64,000 nt of DNA from Sphingobium lactosutens (GCF_013393185.1 NZ_QJQX01000037.1:186001-250000); one strand, 5' to 3'. Numbered from the stretch's first letter, positions 44,500 to 54,576 are shown. The notes: generated from the letters alone by a model not told the origin. Numbers and translations are program-made.

Positions 44500-45258
44500 T
44501 CAGGCCTGAACGGCGATCTCTTCGGCTTCCGGCTCGGCCAGCGCGCCCAGGTCGACGCCCGAAGCCTGCTGCGCACCACGGTTGCCCTTGGTGGCGGCGG
44601 CGGCGATCGCGTCGCAATAGAGGCGGATGGCGCGGCTGGCGTCATCGTTCGCCGGAACCGGGAAGGCGATGCCGTCGGGCGACACGTTCGAATCGAGGAT
44701 CGCGACGACCGGGATACCCAGCGTGTTGGCTTCCTTGATCGCCAGCTCTTCCTTGTTGGCGTCGATCACGAACATGACATCGGGGATGCCGTTCATGTCG
44801 CGGATGCCGCCCAGCGACAGTTCCAGCTTCTCGCGCTCGCGGGTCATCTGGAGGACTTCCTTCTTGGTGAAGCCGTGGGTGTCGCCCGACAGCTTCTCTT
44901 CGAGGGTCTTCAGGCGCTTGATCGAGCCGGAAATGGTCTTCCAGTTGGTGAGCATGCCGCCCAGCCAGCGATGGTTGACGAAGTGCTGGCCCGACTTGCG
45001 GGCGGCTTCGGCGATCGGATCCTGCGCCTGACGCTTGGTGCCGACGAACAGCACCTTGCCACCGGCGGCGACGGTCGCCGACACGAAGTCCAGCGCGCGG
45101 CCGAACAGCGGCACGGTCTGCGACAGGTCGAGGATGTGGATGCCGTTGCGCTCGCCGAAGATGTACGGCTTCATGCGCGGGTTCCAGCGGTGGGTCTGGT
45201 GGCCGAAGTGGGCGCCAGCCTCGATCAATTGGTGCATGGTGACGACAGGTGCCGCCAT
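44500..45258 (-). CDS. rpsB: 30S ribosomal protein S2
   Basis: Small-subunit protein that recruits S1. 252 residues. [20 protein letters not shown] near the N terminus, [27 protein letters not shown] and [16 protein letters not shown] are all S2 signatures. Start ATG ending at 45258 after AAGGAGAAAG. A leader of about 100 bases lies between the promoter candidate and the start. Confidence 0.97.
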   Translation of the reverse strand: MAAPVVTMHQLIEAGAHFGHQTHRWNPRMKPYIFGERNGIHILDLSQTVPLFGRALDFVSATVAAGGKVLFVGTKRQAQDPIAEAARKSGQHFVNHRWLGGMLTNWKTISGSIKRLKTLEEKLSGDTHGFTKKEVLQMTREREKLELSLGGIRDMNGIPDVMFVIDANKEELAIKEANTLGIPVVAILDSNVSPDGIAFPVPANDDASRAIRLYCDAIAAAATKGNRGAQQASGVDLGALAEPEAEEIAVQA

Positions 45259-45363
45259 AATCTTTCTCCTTCCGGTTGCTACCTCTGGGAATCAGGAACC
45301 AGCCAAGACCTGAAAGGCCGGGCAAGGCACCGGATATGTCGATTCCCATGTGGAATGGGCGCG

Positions 45364-45392
45364 CGTTTAGACGCGAAAAAAGACAATTGCAA
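45364..45392 (-). promoter_or_regulatory. Candidate rpsB promoter
   Basis: On the minus strand TTGCAA (45387-45392), 17-base spacer, TAAACG (45364-45369). The spacer has a T-run. It leaves a leader of about 98 bases before rpsB, long enough for r-protein feedback control. The 255-base gap to the divergent small gene also holds that gene's promoter. Confidence 0.5.
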
Positions 45393-45513
45393 GGGTTGAC
45401 GGCGCGCCCGAATGAGAACATAAGAAGAACAGACGGAACAAAGACGGTTAGCAGCCGTTCCCATCGTCATAGTGAGCCATGGCGTTCATATGGCAAGATA
45501 GAAAGTGGTCGAC

Positions 45514-45741
45514 ATGTTCACTCTTGTTGCAGCGACTCTCTTTTCCGCCGCCTTCATGTTGGCGATCGGCACCATCGCGTGGATGTTCGCGGCCTATCAT
45601 GACAAGATGGTGGCCGCCCTGCTGTTCCAGCCCATTCCGCAGACGCCGCAGGTCTATCATATCCGCGTCAGCCGTCCGCGCGTGACGCATGGCCTGCGCA
45701 AGGTGAACCGTCCCCTGCCCGTCGGCGCAATCGCAGCCTGA
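45514..45741 (+). CDS. Small single-span membrane protein, function unknown
   Basis: 75 residues. One N-terminal membrane helix (TLVAATLFSAAFMLAIGTIA, about 3-22) followed by a polar, Pro/Arg-rich tail (IPQTPQVYHIRVSRPRVTHG). I recognise no family. Start ATG 45514; GTG 45505 is an in-frame alternative. It has its own terminator. Divergent from rpsB. Confidence 0.65.
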   Translation: MFTLVAATLFSAAFMLAIGTIAWMFAAYHDKMVAALLFQPIPQTPQVYHIRVSRPRVTHGLRKVNRPLPVGAIAA

Positions 45742-45752
45742 TCTGATTTATG

Positions 45753-45775
45753 GGGAGGGCAAGCCCCTCCCTTTT
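45753..45775 (+). terminator. Intrinsic terminator after the small membrane protein gene
   Basis: GGGAGGG (45753-45759), loop CAAGC, CCCTCCC (45765-45771), then TTTT. Confidence 0.65.
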
Positions 45776-45776
45776 C

Positions 45777-45806
45777 CGTTCGTTTCGATCGCAGTCGAGA
45801 CACACA
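45777..45806. repeat. Single arm of the CGTTCGTTTCGAGCG repeat
   Basis: CCGTTCGTTTCGATCGCAG then TCGAGACAC matches one arm of the inverted repeats at 406, 7713 and 10529; no facing arm was seen. It lies between the small membrane protein terminator and pssA. Confidence 0.6.
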
Positions 45807-45813
45807 GAGCAAC

Positions 45814-46596
45814 TCAGCCCTGAACCGCCGCCTCGCGCTGCCGCTTCACCTTGGCATAGGACATGATGCCGAACGGGATGAGCGCAATATAACCCGCACA
45901 CAGGATCAGCAGCGTCAGCCAGGGATCCGTCACCAGCAGGGCCGCCATCAGCCCCGCCACCGCAATCGCCTCCAGCCTGATGCGCTTGCGCAATCGCAGC
46001 GCCGACCAGCTATAGGTGGCGATATTGGAGATCATCAGGAACGCCGCGAAGGCCGTCCAAGGGGCGACCACATACCAGGCGCGGAAAAACTCCTCGCCCG
46101 TCACCAGCCAGAGATAGAGCGGCACGAACGCCAGCCCGGCCCCGGCAGGCGCAGGAACGCCGGTCAGGAATCCCGCCGATTTGTGCGGCTGCTCATCCGC
46201 ATCGATGTTCGCGTTGAAGCGGGCCAGTCGCAGCGCACAGGACAGCGCATGGGCCAATGCGAAGATCCAGCCGAATTTCGGCATGGCATGCAGCGACCAG
46301 AGATAGAGGATCAGGGCCGGCGCGACGCCGAACGCGATCGAATCGGACAGCGAGTCCAGTTCCGCGCCGAAACGGCTTTCGCCACGCAACATGCGCGCGA
46401 TCCGGCCATCCAGCCCATCGAGCACGCCGGCGAACAGGATCGACAGAACCGCCCGCTCCCACTCGCCCGAAATGCCGTACCGCACGCCAGTCAGGCCGAA
46501 GCACAGCGCCATCGCCGTGACGGCGTTCGGCGCCAGCATCCGCAGGGTTATCCCCCGCCGCAGCCCGCGCGGCACCGTGCGTCGCTGGCGGCTCAA
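45814..46596 (-). CDS. pssA: CDP-diacylglycerol-serine O-phosphatidyltransferase
   Basis: Makes phosphatidylserine from CDP-diacylglycerol and serine at the inner membrane. 260 residues, about six to eight helices. The CDP-alcohol phosphatidyltransferase motif DG-x2-AR-x8-G-x3-D-x3-D is complete in DGLDGRIARMLRGESRFGAE with LDSLSD after it. The start is TTG at 46596, 8 bases after GGAG; no ATG fits. Follows psd by 34 bases on the same strand; the pair makes phosphatidylethanolamine. Confidence 0.95.
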   Translation of the reverse strand: MSRQRRTVPRGLRRGITLRMLAPNAVTAMALCFGLTGVRYGISGEWERAVLSILFAGVLDGLDGRIARMLRGESRFGAELDSLSDSIAFGVAPALILYLWSLHAMPKFGWIFALAHALSCALRLARFNANIDADEQPHKSAGFLTGVPAPAGAGLAFVPLYLWLVTGEEFFRAWYVVAPWTAFAAFLMISNIATYSWSALRLRKRIRLEAIAVAGLMAALLVTDPWLTLLILCAGYIALIPFGIMSYAKVKRQREAAVQG

Positions 46597-46630
46597 GCCA
46601 ACCGCTCCGCCTGCTGGGAAAGGATGCGCG

Positions 46631-47365
46631 TCACTGCTGGATGCCCGCCACCACGCGGCGGTCGCCGATCTGGCCGAGGATCGTCTCGCCCGCGACGGTG
46701 CGCTGGCCCAGGATCACGCGCGGCGCGGTGCCGGCAGGCAGATAGACGTCGACCCGGCTGCCGAAACGGATCAGGCCGATGCGCTGCCCTGCCGCGACCA
46801 TGTCGCCAGGCTTGACGAAGGGCACGATGCGCCGCGCGACCAGACCCGCAATCTGGGTGAAACCGACGCGCAACCCGTCATGACGTTCGACCAGGATATG
46901 CTGGCGCTCATTATCCTCGCTCGCCTTGTCGAGGTCCGCGTTGAGGAACTTGCCGGAGATATAGACGACCGACTTCACCGTGCCTCCGATCGGCGTGCGG
47001 TTGATGTGGACGTCGAATACGCTCATGAAGATGGACACGCGGATCAGCGGCTGGTCGCCCAGCCCATTTTCCCCGGCCATTTCGCGCGGCGGCGGCACGC
47101 GCTGGATCAGCGTCACCAGACCATCGGCCGGCGCGATGATCGCGCCTTCATCCTGCGGCACGGCGCGCACCGGATCGCGGAAGAAGGCGAACACCCAGAT
47201 CGTCACCATGACCATCAGCCAGCCCAATATCTCCCACCCCACAAGGAACAGGAGGCCAGTGATCGCGGCGGCGATCAGGCCGAACTTCATCCCCTCCGGA
47301 TGGACCGAAGGGAAGCGCCATTTAACATTGCCGCCGGCGGCAATCGTGATCTCGTCATTCTCCAT
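46631..47365 (-). CDS. psd: Phosphatidylserine decarboxylase, short type
   Basis: Pyruvoyl enzyme that converts phosphatidylserine to phosphatidylethanolamine. 244 residues. Membrane anchor about 28-65, [24 protein letters not shown] and the self-cleavage site RFGSRVD, whose Ser becomes the pyruvoyl group. The start is the ATG ending at 47365 (MENDEITI); upstream frame is leader. Divergent from icd. Confidence 0.95.
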   Translation of the reverse strand: MENDEITIAAGGNVKWRFPSVHPEGMKFGLIAAAITGLLFLVGWEILGWLMVMVTIWVFAFFRDPVRAVPQDEGAIIAPADGLVTLIQRVPPPREMAGENGLGDQPLIRVSIFMSVFDVHINRTPIGGTVKSVVYISGKFLNADLDKASEDNERQHILVERHDGLRVGFTQIAGLVARRIVPFVKPGDMVAAGQRIGLIRFGSRVDVYLPAGTAPRVILGQRTVAGETILGQIGDRRVVAGIQQ

Positions 47366-47526
47366 GGGCACCGTCTTTAGGGAGAGAGTGTTGCCCTGAC
47401 AACGACCGATCCGGCGCATGGCTCCGCACGCGGCAGATTCCTGCCCCTCCATGGTTGAACATTGCCGCCGCTTTCCCTAGGGCGTCCCCATAATTCCACC
47501 CAAGAGAAAGAAGGCGAATAGGCGCT

Positions 47527-48750
47527 ATGGCGAAGATCAAGGTGAAAAACCCCGTCGTGGAGATCGACGGCGACGAAATGACCCGGATCATCTGGGAATG
47601 GATCCGTGAGCGCCTCATTCTCCCCTATCTCGACATCGACCTGAAATATTACGACCTCAGCGTCGAAAAGCGCGACGAAACCAACGACCAGATCACGATC
47701 GATTCCGCGAACGCGATTAAGCAATATGGCGTCGGCGTGAAGTGCGCCACCATCACCCCCGACGAAGCCCGCGTCGAGGAATTCAACCTCAAGTCGATGT
47801 GGAAGTCGCCGAACGGCACGATCCGCAACATCCTGGGCGGCGTCGTGTTCCGCGAACCGATCGTCATCTCGAACGTGCCGCGCCTGATCCCCGGCTGGAC
47901 CAAGCCGATCGTCGTCGGCCGTCATGCCTTCGGCGACCAGTATCGCGCGACCGATTTCAAGGTGCCCGGCGCCGGCAAGCTGCGCCTCGTCTTCGAAGGC
48001 GAGAATGGCGAGACGATCGACCGCGAAGTGTTCGACTTCCCCGGCTCGGGCGTCGCGATGGCGATGTACAACCTCGACGATTCGATCCGCGACTTCGCCC
48101 GCGCCTCGTTCAACTATGGCCTGAACCTCAAGTGGCCGGTCTACCTGTCGACCAAGAACACCATCCTCAAGGCCTATGACGGCCGCTTCAAGGATCTGTT
48201 CCAAGAAGTGTTCGAGACCGAGGGCTTCGCGCAGAAGTTCAAGGACACCGGCATCGTCTACGAACATCGCCTGATTGACGACATGGTGGCGTCCGCCCTC
48301 AAGTGGAGCGGCGAATTCGTCTGGGCTTGCAAGAATTATGACGGCGACGTCCAGTCGGACCAAGTCGCCCAGGGCTTCGGCTCGCTCGGCCTCATGACCT
48401 CGGTCCTGCTCTCGCCCGACGGCAAGACGGTGGAAGCCGAAGCCGCGCACGGCACCGTCACCCGCCACTATCGCCAGCACCAGCAGGGCAAGGCGACCTC
48501 GACCAACCCGATCGCCTCGATCTTCGCCTGGACCGGTGGCCTCAAGTTCCGCGGCAAGTTCGACGAGACGCCCGATGTCGTGAAGTTCGCCGAAACGCTG
48601 GAAAAGGTCTGCATCCAGACCGTCGAAAGCGGCGCGATGACCAAGGATCTGGCCTTGCTGATCGGCCCGGATCAGGCCTGGATGACCACGGAACAGTTCT
48701 TCGAGGCGATCCGCGCCAACCTGGAAACCGAAATGGGCAAGTGGAACTGA
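47527..48750 (+). CDS. icd: NADP-dependent isocitrate dehydrogenase
   Basis: TCA-cycle enzyme making 2-oxoglutarate and NADPH. 407 residues, of the dimeric type shared by alphaproteobacteria and eukaryotes. [20 protein letters not shown] is the typical N terminus; phosphate/substrate loop residues in [13 protein letters not shown] and metal-binding Asp in [25 protein letters not shown] binds NADP. ATG 47527. A perfect terminator follows. Confidence 0.97.
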   Translation: MAKIKVKNPVVEIDGDEMTRIIWEWIRERLILPYLDIDLKYYDLSVEKRDETNDQITIDSANAIKQYGVGVKCATITPDEARVEEFNLKSMWKSPNGTIRNILGGVVFREPIVISNVPRLIPGWTKPIVVGRHAFGDQYRATDFKVPGAGKLRLVFEGENGETIDREVFDFPGSGVAMAMYNLDDSIRDFARASFNYGLNLKWPVYLSTKNTILKAYDGRFKDLFQEVFETEGFAQKFKDTGIVYEHRLIDDMVASALKWSGEFVWACKNYDGDVQSDQVAQGFGSLGLMTSVLLSPDGKTVEAEAAHGTVTRHYRQHQQGKATSTNPIASIFAWTGGLKFRGKFDETPDVVKFAETLEKVCIQTVESGAMTKDLALLIGPDQAWMTTEQFFEAIRANLETEMGKWN

Positions 48751-48787
48751 TCCCTTTCCTTACGGTTTCAGTACGGTAACGGAACGA

Positions 48788-48821
48788 GGCGGCGCCGCAT
48801 CCCGGCGCCGCCTTTTTCTTT
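48788..48821 (+). terminator. Intrinsic terminator after icd
   Basis: GGCGGCGCCG (48788-48797), loop CATCC, CGGCGCCGCC (48803-48812), then TTTTTCTTT. Confidence 0.9.
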
Positions 48822-48846
48822 GGCAGCAACGACCGGGAGACTGACC

Positions 48847-50460
48847 TTGACCACCACCGCCAAGAAACGCCTGGAGGTCCGCGCCGCGGTCCCGTCCGAC
48901 GTGCGCGGCATCCAGCGGCTGATCGCCCGCGTCTATCCCGGCCTGCCCAATTATTCGCTGGCTACCCTGCGCGGCCAGATCAACAATTTCCCGACCGGCT
49001 GCTTCGTCGCCCTCTATGACAGCAAGGTCGTGGGCTATTGCGCGACCATGCGCGTCAGCAAGAGCATGGCCTTTTCCTATCATGACTGGGAGGAGATCAC
49101 CGCCAACGGCTTCGGCACGCGCCACAGCGCGGCGGGCGAATGGCTCTATGGTTATGAAATGGCGGTCGATCCCAAGCTGCGCGGCCTGCGCATAGGCCAG
49201 CGCCTCTATGACGAGCGCAAGGAACTGGCCGAGGAACTGGACCTGCATGGCATCGTCATCGCCGGCCGCATGCCCGGCTATGCCCGCGCCAGGCGCCGCG
49301 TCGGCAGCCCGGCCGACTATCTGGAAAAGGTGATCCAGGGTAAGCTGCGCGATCAGGTCATCAGTTTCCAGCTCAAGAACCAATTCGAGCCGCTCGGCGT
49401 GCTCGAAAATTACCTGCCGGAAGACAAGCAGTCGGACGGCCATGCCGCGCATCTCGTCTGGCGCAATCCCTATGTCGACCCCGACGAGGCGCCCGAAATG
49501 CGCGTGCCGCGCGGCGTGGAGAGCGTCCGCCTCGCCACCTGCCAGCTTCAGGCGCGCGCCGTGAAGGATTTCGACGAGTTCGTCCGCAACATCGAATATT
49601 TCGTCGATGTCGCCGCCGATTATCGATCCGACTTCATCGTCTTCCCGGAGCTTTTCACCCTTCCCCTCCTCTCCTTCGAAACGAAGAAGCTGACGCCGAT
49701 CGAGGCGATCGACAAGTTGACCGCATACACCCCGCGCCTGACCAAGGAACTGACGCGGATGGCGCTGGAATATAATATCAACATCATCGGCGGCTCTCAC
49801 CCGACCCGCGCCGACGATGGCGATATCCAGAATATCGCTTATGTCGCGCTGCGGGACGGATCGGTCCATACGCAGGAAAAAATCCACCCGACCCCCAATG
49901 AGGCCTTCTGGTGGAACATCAAGGGCGGCGACGCGCTCGACGTGATCCAGACCGACTGCGGCCCGATCGGCGTCCTCATCTGCTATGACAGCGAGTTTCC
50001 CGAACTGGCGCGGCGGCTGGTGGATCAGGGCGCGCGGATCATCTTCGTGCCCTTCTGCACCGATTCCCGCCTCGGCTATATGCGCGTGCGCTATTGCGCG
50101 CAGGCCCGCGCGATCGAAAATCAATGCTATGTCGTCATGTCGGGCAATGTCGGCAACCTGCCGAACGTCGACAATATGGACATCCAATATGCCCAGAGCG
50201 CGATCCTGACGCCCTGCGACCTGCCTTTCGCCCGCGACGGCATCGCGGCCGAATCCACCGAGAATGTCGAAACGCTGACCATGGCCGACGTGAACCTGGC
50301 GGACCTCAGCTGGGCACGCGCCGAAGGGACCGTGCGCAACCTTCGCGACCGCCGATTCGACCTCTATCATATCGACTGGGACAGCAATCCCGACCATGGC
50401 CATGCGCCCAGCGGCGGGCCGGTTCCGGCAGGCGGCCATAATTCGCCGGGGGGTGGATAA
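48847..50460 (+). CDS. GNAT acetyltransferase fused to carbon-nitrogen hydrolase
   Basis: Two-domain protein, about 537 residues. Residues 1-200 are a GNAT domain with the acetyl-CoA loop RGLRIGQRLYDER. Residues about 225-510 are a nitrilase-superfamily amidase with the full catalytic set: Glu in FPELFTLP, Lys in EKIHPTP and Cys in VLICYDSEFPE. Such fusions are known and usually annotated only as bifunctional; the physiological substrate is not known. The start is TTG 48847, 6 bases after GGGAGA; the frame open from 48820 lies over the icd terminator. The C terminus is Gly/His/Pro-rich (PVPAGGHNSPGGG). Confidence 0.88.
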   Translation: MTTTAKKRLEVRAAVPSDVRGIQRLIARVYPGLPNYSLATLRGQINNFPTGCFVALYDSKVVGYCATMRVSKSMAFSYHDWEEITANGFGTRHSAAGEWLYGYEMAVDPKLRGLRIGQRLYDERKELAEELDLHGIVIAGRMPGYARARRRVGSPADYLEKVIQGKLRDQVISFQLKNQFEPLGVLENYLPEDKQSDGHAAHLVWRNPYVDPDEAPEMRVPRGVESVRLATCQLQARAVKDFDEFVRNIEYFVDVAADYRSDFIVFPELFTLPLLSFETKKLTPIEAIDKLTAYTPRLTKELTRMALEYNINIIGGSHPTRADDGDIQNIAYVALRDGSVHTQEKIHPTPNEAFWWNIKGGDALDVIQTDCGPIGVLICYDSEFPELARRLVDQGARIIFVPFCTDSRLGYMRVRYCAQARAIENQCYVVMSGNVGNLPNVDNMDIQYAQSAILTPCDLPFARDGIAAESTENVETLTMADVNLADLSWARAEGTVRNLRDRRFDLYHIDWDSNPDHGHAPSGGPVPAGGHNSPGGG

Positions 50461-50512
50461 ATCCGCCTCCGCACATATCCAGGGGCAGCATTACCGTTCG
50501 GACTGGAACCGA

Positions 50513-51598
50513 TCAGGCCCGGAACAGCACCCCGCCTGTCATCGGCGCCGGTGCGCCCGTCGTCCCCGGAAAGCTGATCGCCAGCCCTTTCAGGCGCCGC
50601 ACCGCCATATAGGCGAAGCCCTGCGCCTCCAGCGCGTCACCATCCCAGCCCAGTTCGTCCACGCTCAGCACCTGCGCTCCCGTCCGCTGCGCCAGCATCG
50701 CCATCAGCGTCGCATTATGCCGCCCGCCGCCCGCGACATGGATCTGCGCCGGCCGCTCGGGGAGATGATCGACACCCCGCGCCACCGCCGCCGCCGTGAA
50801 CGCCGTCAGGGTTGCCGCGCCATCTTCCAGATTCATGCCCCGAACAGCGTCGATGCTGAACTGCTCGCGGTCGATGCTCTTGGGCGGAGGCGCTGCGAAC
50901 CAGGGATCGGCCATCAATGCCGCCAGCCGCGCTTCGTCCACCGTTCCCCGCGCAGCGCACGCTCCACCCGCGTCATAGGCGGCATCGCCATGGGTCTGCA
51001 TCCAGTTGTCGATCAGCCCACTCGCCATGCCGGTGTCGAAGGCGACCAGCGTCCCGTCCGACCCGATGAAGGTGATGTTCGCCACCCCGCCCAGATTGAG
51101 CACGGCCGCCGGCTTTGCCAGCCCATCGGCCAACGCGCGATGATAGACCGGCAGCAGCGGCGCGCCCTGCCCGCCCGCCGCCACATCGGCGCTGCGCAGG
51201 TCGCCGACGACGGAAATCCCGAACGCCCCGGCCAGCGCTGCGCCATCACCAATCTGCCAGGTCCAACCCCATTCCGGCCGGTGCGCGACAGTATGACCGT
51301 GAAAGCCGATCACGCCCACATCCTGCGCGATATGCCCGCTGCGTCCCAGCAAGTCCGCCACCGCCTTCACATGATATTCGGTCAGGTCCGCCTCGACCGA
51401 CGCGATCAGCGGCTCGAAGCCCGGTTTCTTCATCGCCATCGCCCGCTGGCACGCCTCGGCCAGCCGCAGGCGGAACCCGTCATCATATTGCATGGCGTGA
51501 AACGCGATCGCCTCGACTTGCCCCGCGCCATCCGTCTCGATGAGCGCGGCGTCGATCCCGTCGCGCGATGTGCCGGACATCAGGCCGATAGCTAGCAT
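50513..51598 (-). CDS. anmK: Anhydro-N-acetylmuramic acid kinase
   Basis: Phosphorylates and opens anhydroMurNAc from recycled muropeptides. 361 residues, hexokinase/actin-like fold. IGLMSGTSRDGIDAALIE is the family N terminus; GFHGHTVAHRP, NLGGVANITFIG and AGGGRHNATLMAML follow. Start ATG ending at 51598; TTG 51604 is in frame but unlikely. Divergent from tyrS with 56 bases between. NagZ at 61832 makes its substrate. Confidence 0.95.
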   Translation of the reverse strand: MLAIGLMSGTSRDGIDAALIETDGAGQVEAIAFHAMQYDDGFRLRLAEACQRAMAMKKPGFEPLIASVEADLTEYHVKAVADLLGRSGHIAQDVGVIGFHGHTVAHRPEWGWTWQIGDGAALAGAFGISVVGDLRSADVAAGGQGAPLLPVYHRALADGLAKPAAVLNLGGVANITFIGSDGTLVAFDTGMASGLIDNWMQTHGDAAYDAGGACAARGTVDEARLAALMADPWFAAPPPKSIDREQFSIDAVRGMNLEDGAATLTAFTAAAVARGVDHLPERPAQIHVAGGGRHNATLMAMLAQRTGAQVLSVDELGWDGDALEAQGFAYMAVRRLKGLAISFPGTTGAPAPMTGGVLFRA

Positions 51599-51654
51599 AG
51601 TCAAAACACTCCGCCTCTTTTACAGTCGCAACCGCAATGCTACAGGCGCGCGCC

Positions 51655-52872
51655 ATGAGCAACTATCAGTCCGACCTCCTGCGCCTGCTCGAAGCGCGCG
51701 GCTACATCCACCAGCTGACCGATGCGGAAGGGCTGGACGCCCTTGCCGGCAAGCAGGTGGTGCCGGGCTATATCGGCTTCGATCCGACCGCGCCGTCGCT
51801 TCATGTCGGCCATCTCGTGTCGATCATGATGCTGCGCCAGTTGCAGAAGGCCGGTCACAAGCCGATCGTCCTGATGGGCGGCGGCACCGGCAAGATCGGC
51901 GATCCCAGCTTCAAGGACGAAGCGCGCAAACTGCTGACGGTCGACAGCATCAAGGACAATGTCGCCAGCATCAAGCGCGTGTTCGAACGCTTCCTGACCT
52001 TTGGAGACGGCCCGACCGACGCGATCATGGTCGACAATGCCGACTGGCTCGACAAACTGGAATATATCCCGTTCCTGCGCGACATCGGCCAGCATTTTTC
52101 GGTCAATCGGATGCTGAGCTTCGATTCGGTGAAGCTGCGCCTCGACCGCGAACAATCGCTCAGCTTCCTCGAATTCAACTATATGATCCTCCAGGCCTAT
52201 GATTTCCTGGAATTGTCGCGCCGCTCGGCCTGCCGCCTCCAGATGGGTGGCTCCGACCAGTGGGGCAATATCGTCAACGGCGTCGAACTCGCGCGCAGGG
52301 TCGACGGGACGCAGGTCTTCGGCCTCACCACCCCGCTGCTCACCAATGCCGACGGCACGAAGATGGGCAAGACCGTAGGCGGCGCCGTGTGGCTGAACGA
52401 GGATCAGCTGTCGCATTACGACTATTGGCAGTTCTGGCGGAACACCGCGGACGCCGACGTCGCCAATCGCCTGCGCCTGTTCACCGACCTGCCGATGGAC
52501 GAGGTGAACCGCCTCGCCGCGCTTCAGGGCGCGGAGATCAACGAGGCGAAGAAGATCCTCGCCAATGAGGCGACGGCGCTTTGCCGCGGCCTCGACGCCG
52601 CGACGGCATCGGCGGAAACGGCCCGCAAGACATTCGAGGAAGGCGCATCGGACGCCAACCTGCCGACCGTCAGCCTTGGCGCGGACGGCCTCAACGTCGT
52701 GCAGGCGACGACCGGCCTCGGCTTCGCAACGTCCAACAAGGAAGTGCGGCGCAAGCTGACCGAGGGCGCGATCAAGGTGAATGGCGAAGTCGTCACAGAC
52801 CCGGCCGTCACGCTGAAGCCCGGCGACAAGCTCAGCTTCGGCGCGAAGAAGCACGGTCTTATCGTCGCCTGA
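51655..52872 (+). CDS. tyrS: Tyrosyl-tRNA synthetase
   Basis: Class I synthetase that charges tRNA-Tyr. 405 residues. HIGH-type motif in [13 protein letters not shown] (about 43-55), tyrosine site [17 protein letters not shown] loop as [13 protein letters not shown], and a C-terminal S4 RNA-binding domain ([17 protein letters not shown]). Start ATG 51655 ([12 protein letters not shown]). The tail hairpin at 52889 may be its terminator. Confidence 0.97.
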   Translation: MSNYQSDLLRLLEARGYIHQLTDAEGLDALAGKQVVPGYIGFDPTAPSLHVGHLVSIMMLRQLQKAGHKPIVLMGGGTGKIGDPSFKDEARKLLTVDSIKDNVASIKRVFERFLTFGDGPTDAIMVDNADWLDKLEYIPFLRDIGQHFSVNRMLSFDSVKLRLDREQSLSFLEFNYMILQAYDFLELSRRSACRLQMGGSDQWGNIVNGVELARRVDGTQVFGLTTPLLTNADGTKMGKTVGGAVWLNEDQLSHYDYWQFWRNTADADVANRLRLFTDLPMDEVNRLAALQGAEINEAKKILANEATALCRGLDAATASAETARKTFEEGASDANLPTVSLGADGLNVVQATTGLGFATSNKEVRRKLTEGAIKVNGEVVTDPAVTLKPGDKLSFGAKKHGLIVA

Positions 52873-52888
52873 TGCTGGTTAAAGGGAA

Positions 52889-52915
52889 AGAGCGTTAGCC
52901 AGTGGTTAACGCTCT
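52889..52915. terminator. Hairpin after tyrS
   Basis: AGAGCGTTA (52889-52897), loop GCCAGTGGT, TAACGCTCT (52907-52915): a perfect 9-bp stem, with C-rich sequence and no U-tract after it. It lies between tyrS and the PilZ gene. Confidence 0.5.
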
Positions 52916-52958
52916 CCCCTAGTAAAGCGTCCATGTCCGAGGGACTAGACTCGGGCGC

Positions 52959-53315
52959 ATGTCCTCCTCGGTCTTCGCCAATCTCGGCCATGTGCTGCGC
53001 ACGCGCGACCCTTCGGTCGAGCAGAGGCGCGCGCAACGCGACCTGGTCGACATGGTCAGCCACGCCACCGCGCGCGGCCGCACCCAGGGCATCCGCATCA
53101 TCAACATCTCCGCGCTGGGCCTGATGTGCCGCACCGACGGCGAGTTCCTGACCGGGGAGCGCATCACCGTCTGGTTGCCGGTGCTGAAGGATTATCCCGC
53201 CGTCATCCGCTGGGCGCAAGATGGGCGTGCCGGCATGGAGTTCATGGAACCGGTCAAGCCACGGCTCTACGACGCGATGATGGCGCTCATTCCGCCGCGC
53301 CGTACCGCCTGGTAG
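52959..53315 (+). CDS. PilZ domain protein
   Basis: Small cytoplasmic protein with a PilZ domain, which binds cyclic di-GMP in many bacteria. 118 residues. The N-terminal arginine motif is partial (RRAQRDLV, about residues 23-30) and the second motif appears as INISALGLMCRT in place of D/NxSxxG (NISALG), then AVIRWAQDGRAGMEFME. A binding role is therefore plausible but not certain. The 3' end overlaps the convergent MscS gene by 29 bases. Confidence 0.8.
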   Translation: MSSSVFANLGHVLRTRDPSVEQRRAQRDLVDMVSHATARGRTQGIRIINISALGLMCRTDGEFLTGERITVWLPVLKDYPAVIRWAQDGRAGMEFMEPVKPRLYDAMMALIPPRRTAW

Positions 53316-54381
53316 CAGCTTCCAGCGCCACAAGGCCCTCGCCCGCTTCCACCCGCTGACGCCCGCGCACCAGCGCCTCGGGCATGTCGGTCCGCAGGAA
53401 GGTGAGCATCGCCTCCCGCACCTCGCAGCGCAGGTCGAAGGCGATGCCCGCATTGCGCGCGCTCAGCAGGCCGCGCAGTTCCAGCGCATCGGCGCGATGG
53501 TCCGTTACCTGCAGGATCGCGACCCGCCCGTCCCAGCGGCTGTTGGCCTTCACGGCCTCTACGAAGCAGGCACGGATACGTTCGATATCGGCGGTCGGAT
53601 CGACATAGAGAAAGACCGTGCCCAGCAGGTCGGACGTCTTCGTCGTCCAGTTCTGGAAAGGCTTTTCGAGGAAATAGGATACCGGCACCACCATGCGCCG
53701 GTCGTCCCATATGCGCACGATGACATAGGTCAGCTTGATCTCCTCGATCCGTCCCCATTCGCCTTCGATGATGACGACATCGTCCAGCCGGATCGGCTCG
53801 GAAAAGGCCATCTGGATGCCGGCGATCAGATTCTTGAGCGCCGGTTGCGCCGCCGCGCCGACCGCGAGGGCAGCCAGCCCCGCCGACGCCATCAGCGACA
53901 CGCCGATCGTTCGCACGCCCGGAATGGCGATCAGCATCATCGCGATCACGAAGAAGCCGACGATGCACTGGCAGATGCGATAGAGGATGCTGATCTTGGT
54001 CCGTTGCCGCCGGGCCTTGAGGTTATCCTCGACGCTGATGTCGGCGCGCTCTTCCAGCATCGCCTTGCCCGCGCGCATCACCCGCAGGATCAGCCAGCCG
54101 ACGAGCAGCGCAAAGATCATGCGCGCGCCGATCGACCATATATCCTCGATACGTTCGCCCAGTTCGATCGACTTGAGGCCCGCCCCCAGCGCCAGAAGCA
54201 CGACCAGCCATCGGGTCGGCTGGAAGATGGCGGGCAGCAGTACCGGCTCGATCCGCGCGCGCTTCACCACGCGCACCGCGATCCAGTAGAGCGCCCAATG
54301 AATGACGAAGGCGATAGCCACCGACAGCGCGATCGAAAGCGCGGCCATCGGCGAGATATGGGTCAGGCTGATGTCGGACAT
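53287..54381 (-). CDS. MscS family mechanosensitive channel
   Basis: Small-conductance channel that opens on hypo-osmotic shock. 364 residues. About four to five N-terminal helices (ALSIALSVAIAFVIHWALYW first), then the pore helix and beta domain: GVSLMASAGLAALAVGAAAQ (Gly/Ala-packed TM3), LKNLIAGIQMAFSEPIRLDD, VVIIEGEWGRIEEI and the C-terminal alpha/beta domain. Start ATG ending at 54381. It overlaps the PilZ gene at the 3' end. Confidence 0.92.
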   Translation of the reverse strand: MSDISLTHISPMAALSIALSVAIAFVIHWALYWIAVRVVKRARIEPVLLPAIFQPTRWLVVLLALGAGLKSIELGERIEDIWSIGARMIFALLVGWLILRVMRAGKAMLEERADISVEDNLKARRQRTKISILYRICQCIVGFFVIAMMLIAIPGVRTIGVSLMASAGLAALAVGAAAQPALKNLIAGIQMAFSEPIRLDDVVIIEGEWGRIEEIKLTYVIVRIWDDRRMVVPVSYFLEKPFQNWTTKTSDLLGTVFLYVDPTADIERIRACFVEAVKANSRWDGRVAILQVTDHRADALELRGLLSARNAGIAFDLRCEVREAMLTFLRTDMPEALVRGRQRVEAGEGLVALEAATRRYGAAE

Positions 54382-54509
54382 GCCTGGGGCAACGCGGGCA
54401 CGCGCTTTTTTGTTTCGCAGATGCAGCGGGATTTGCGGCAAAGGGTTATTTGCTACCGATCTTATCCTGATGCACCGCAGTTTTCCGCGCGCCCAGCATG
54501 GTCCAATGC

Positions 54510-54538
54510 TTGACGCCCGCTGGCGCCAACCATAGCAT
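54510..54538 (+). promoter_or_regulatory. Candidate promoter of the desaturase gene
   Basis: TTGACG (54510-54515), 17-base spacer, TAGCAT (54533-54538), 39 bases upstream of the start codon. The rest of the 195-base gap to the MscS gene holds no clear structure. Confidence 0.4.
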
Positions 54539-54576
54539 CCGTCACAGTCTGGTGCAGTATTCGGAGGCATGCTCCC

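Noticed and set aside
48760..50439. 559-codon minus-strand frame opposite the GNAT-nitrilase gene
   Set aside because: Antisense shadow; runs into the icd terminator and has no family match.
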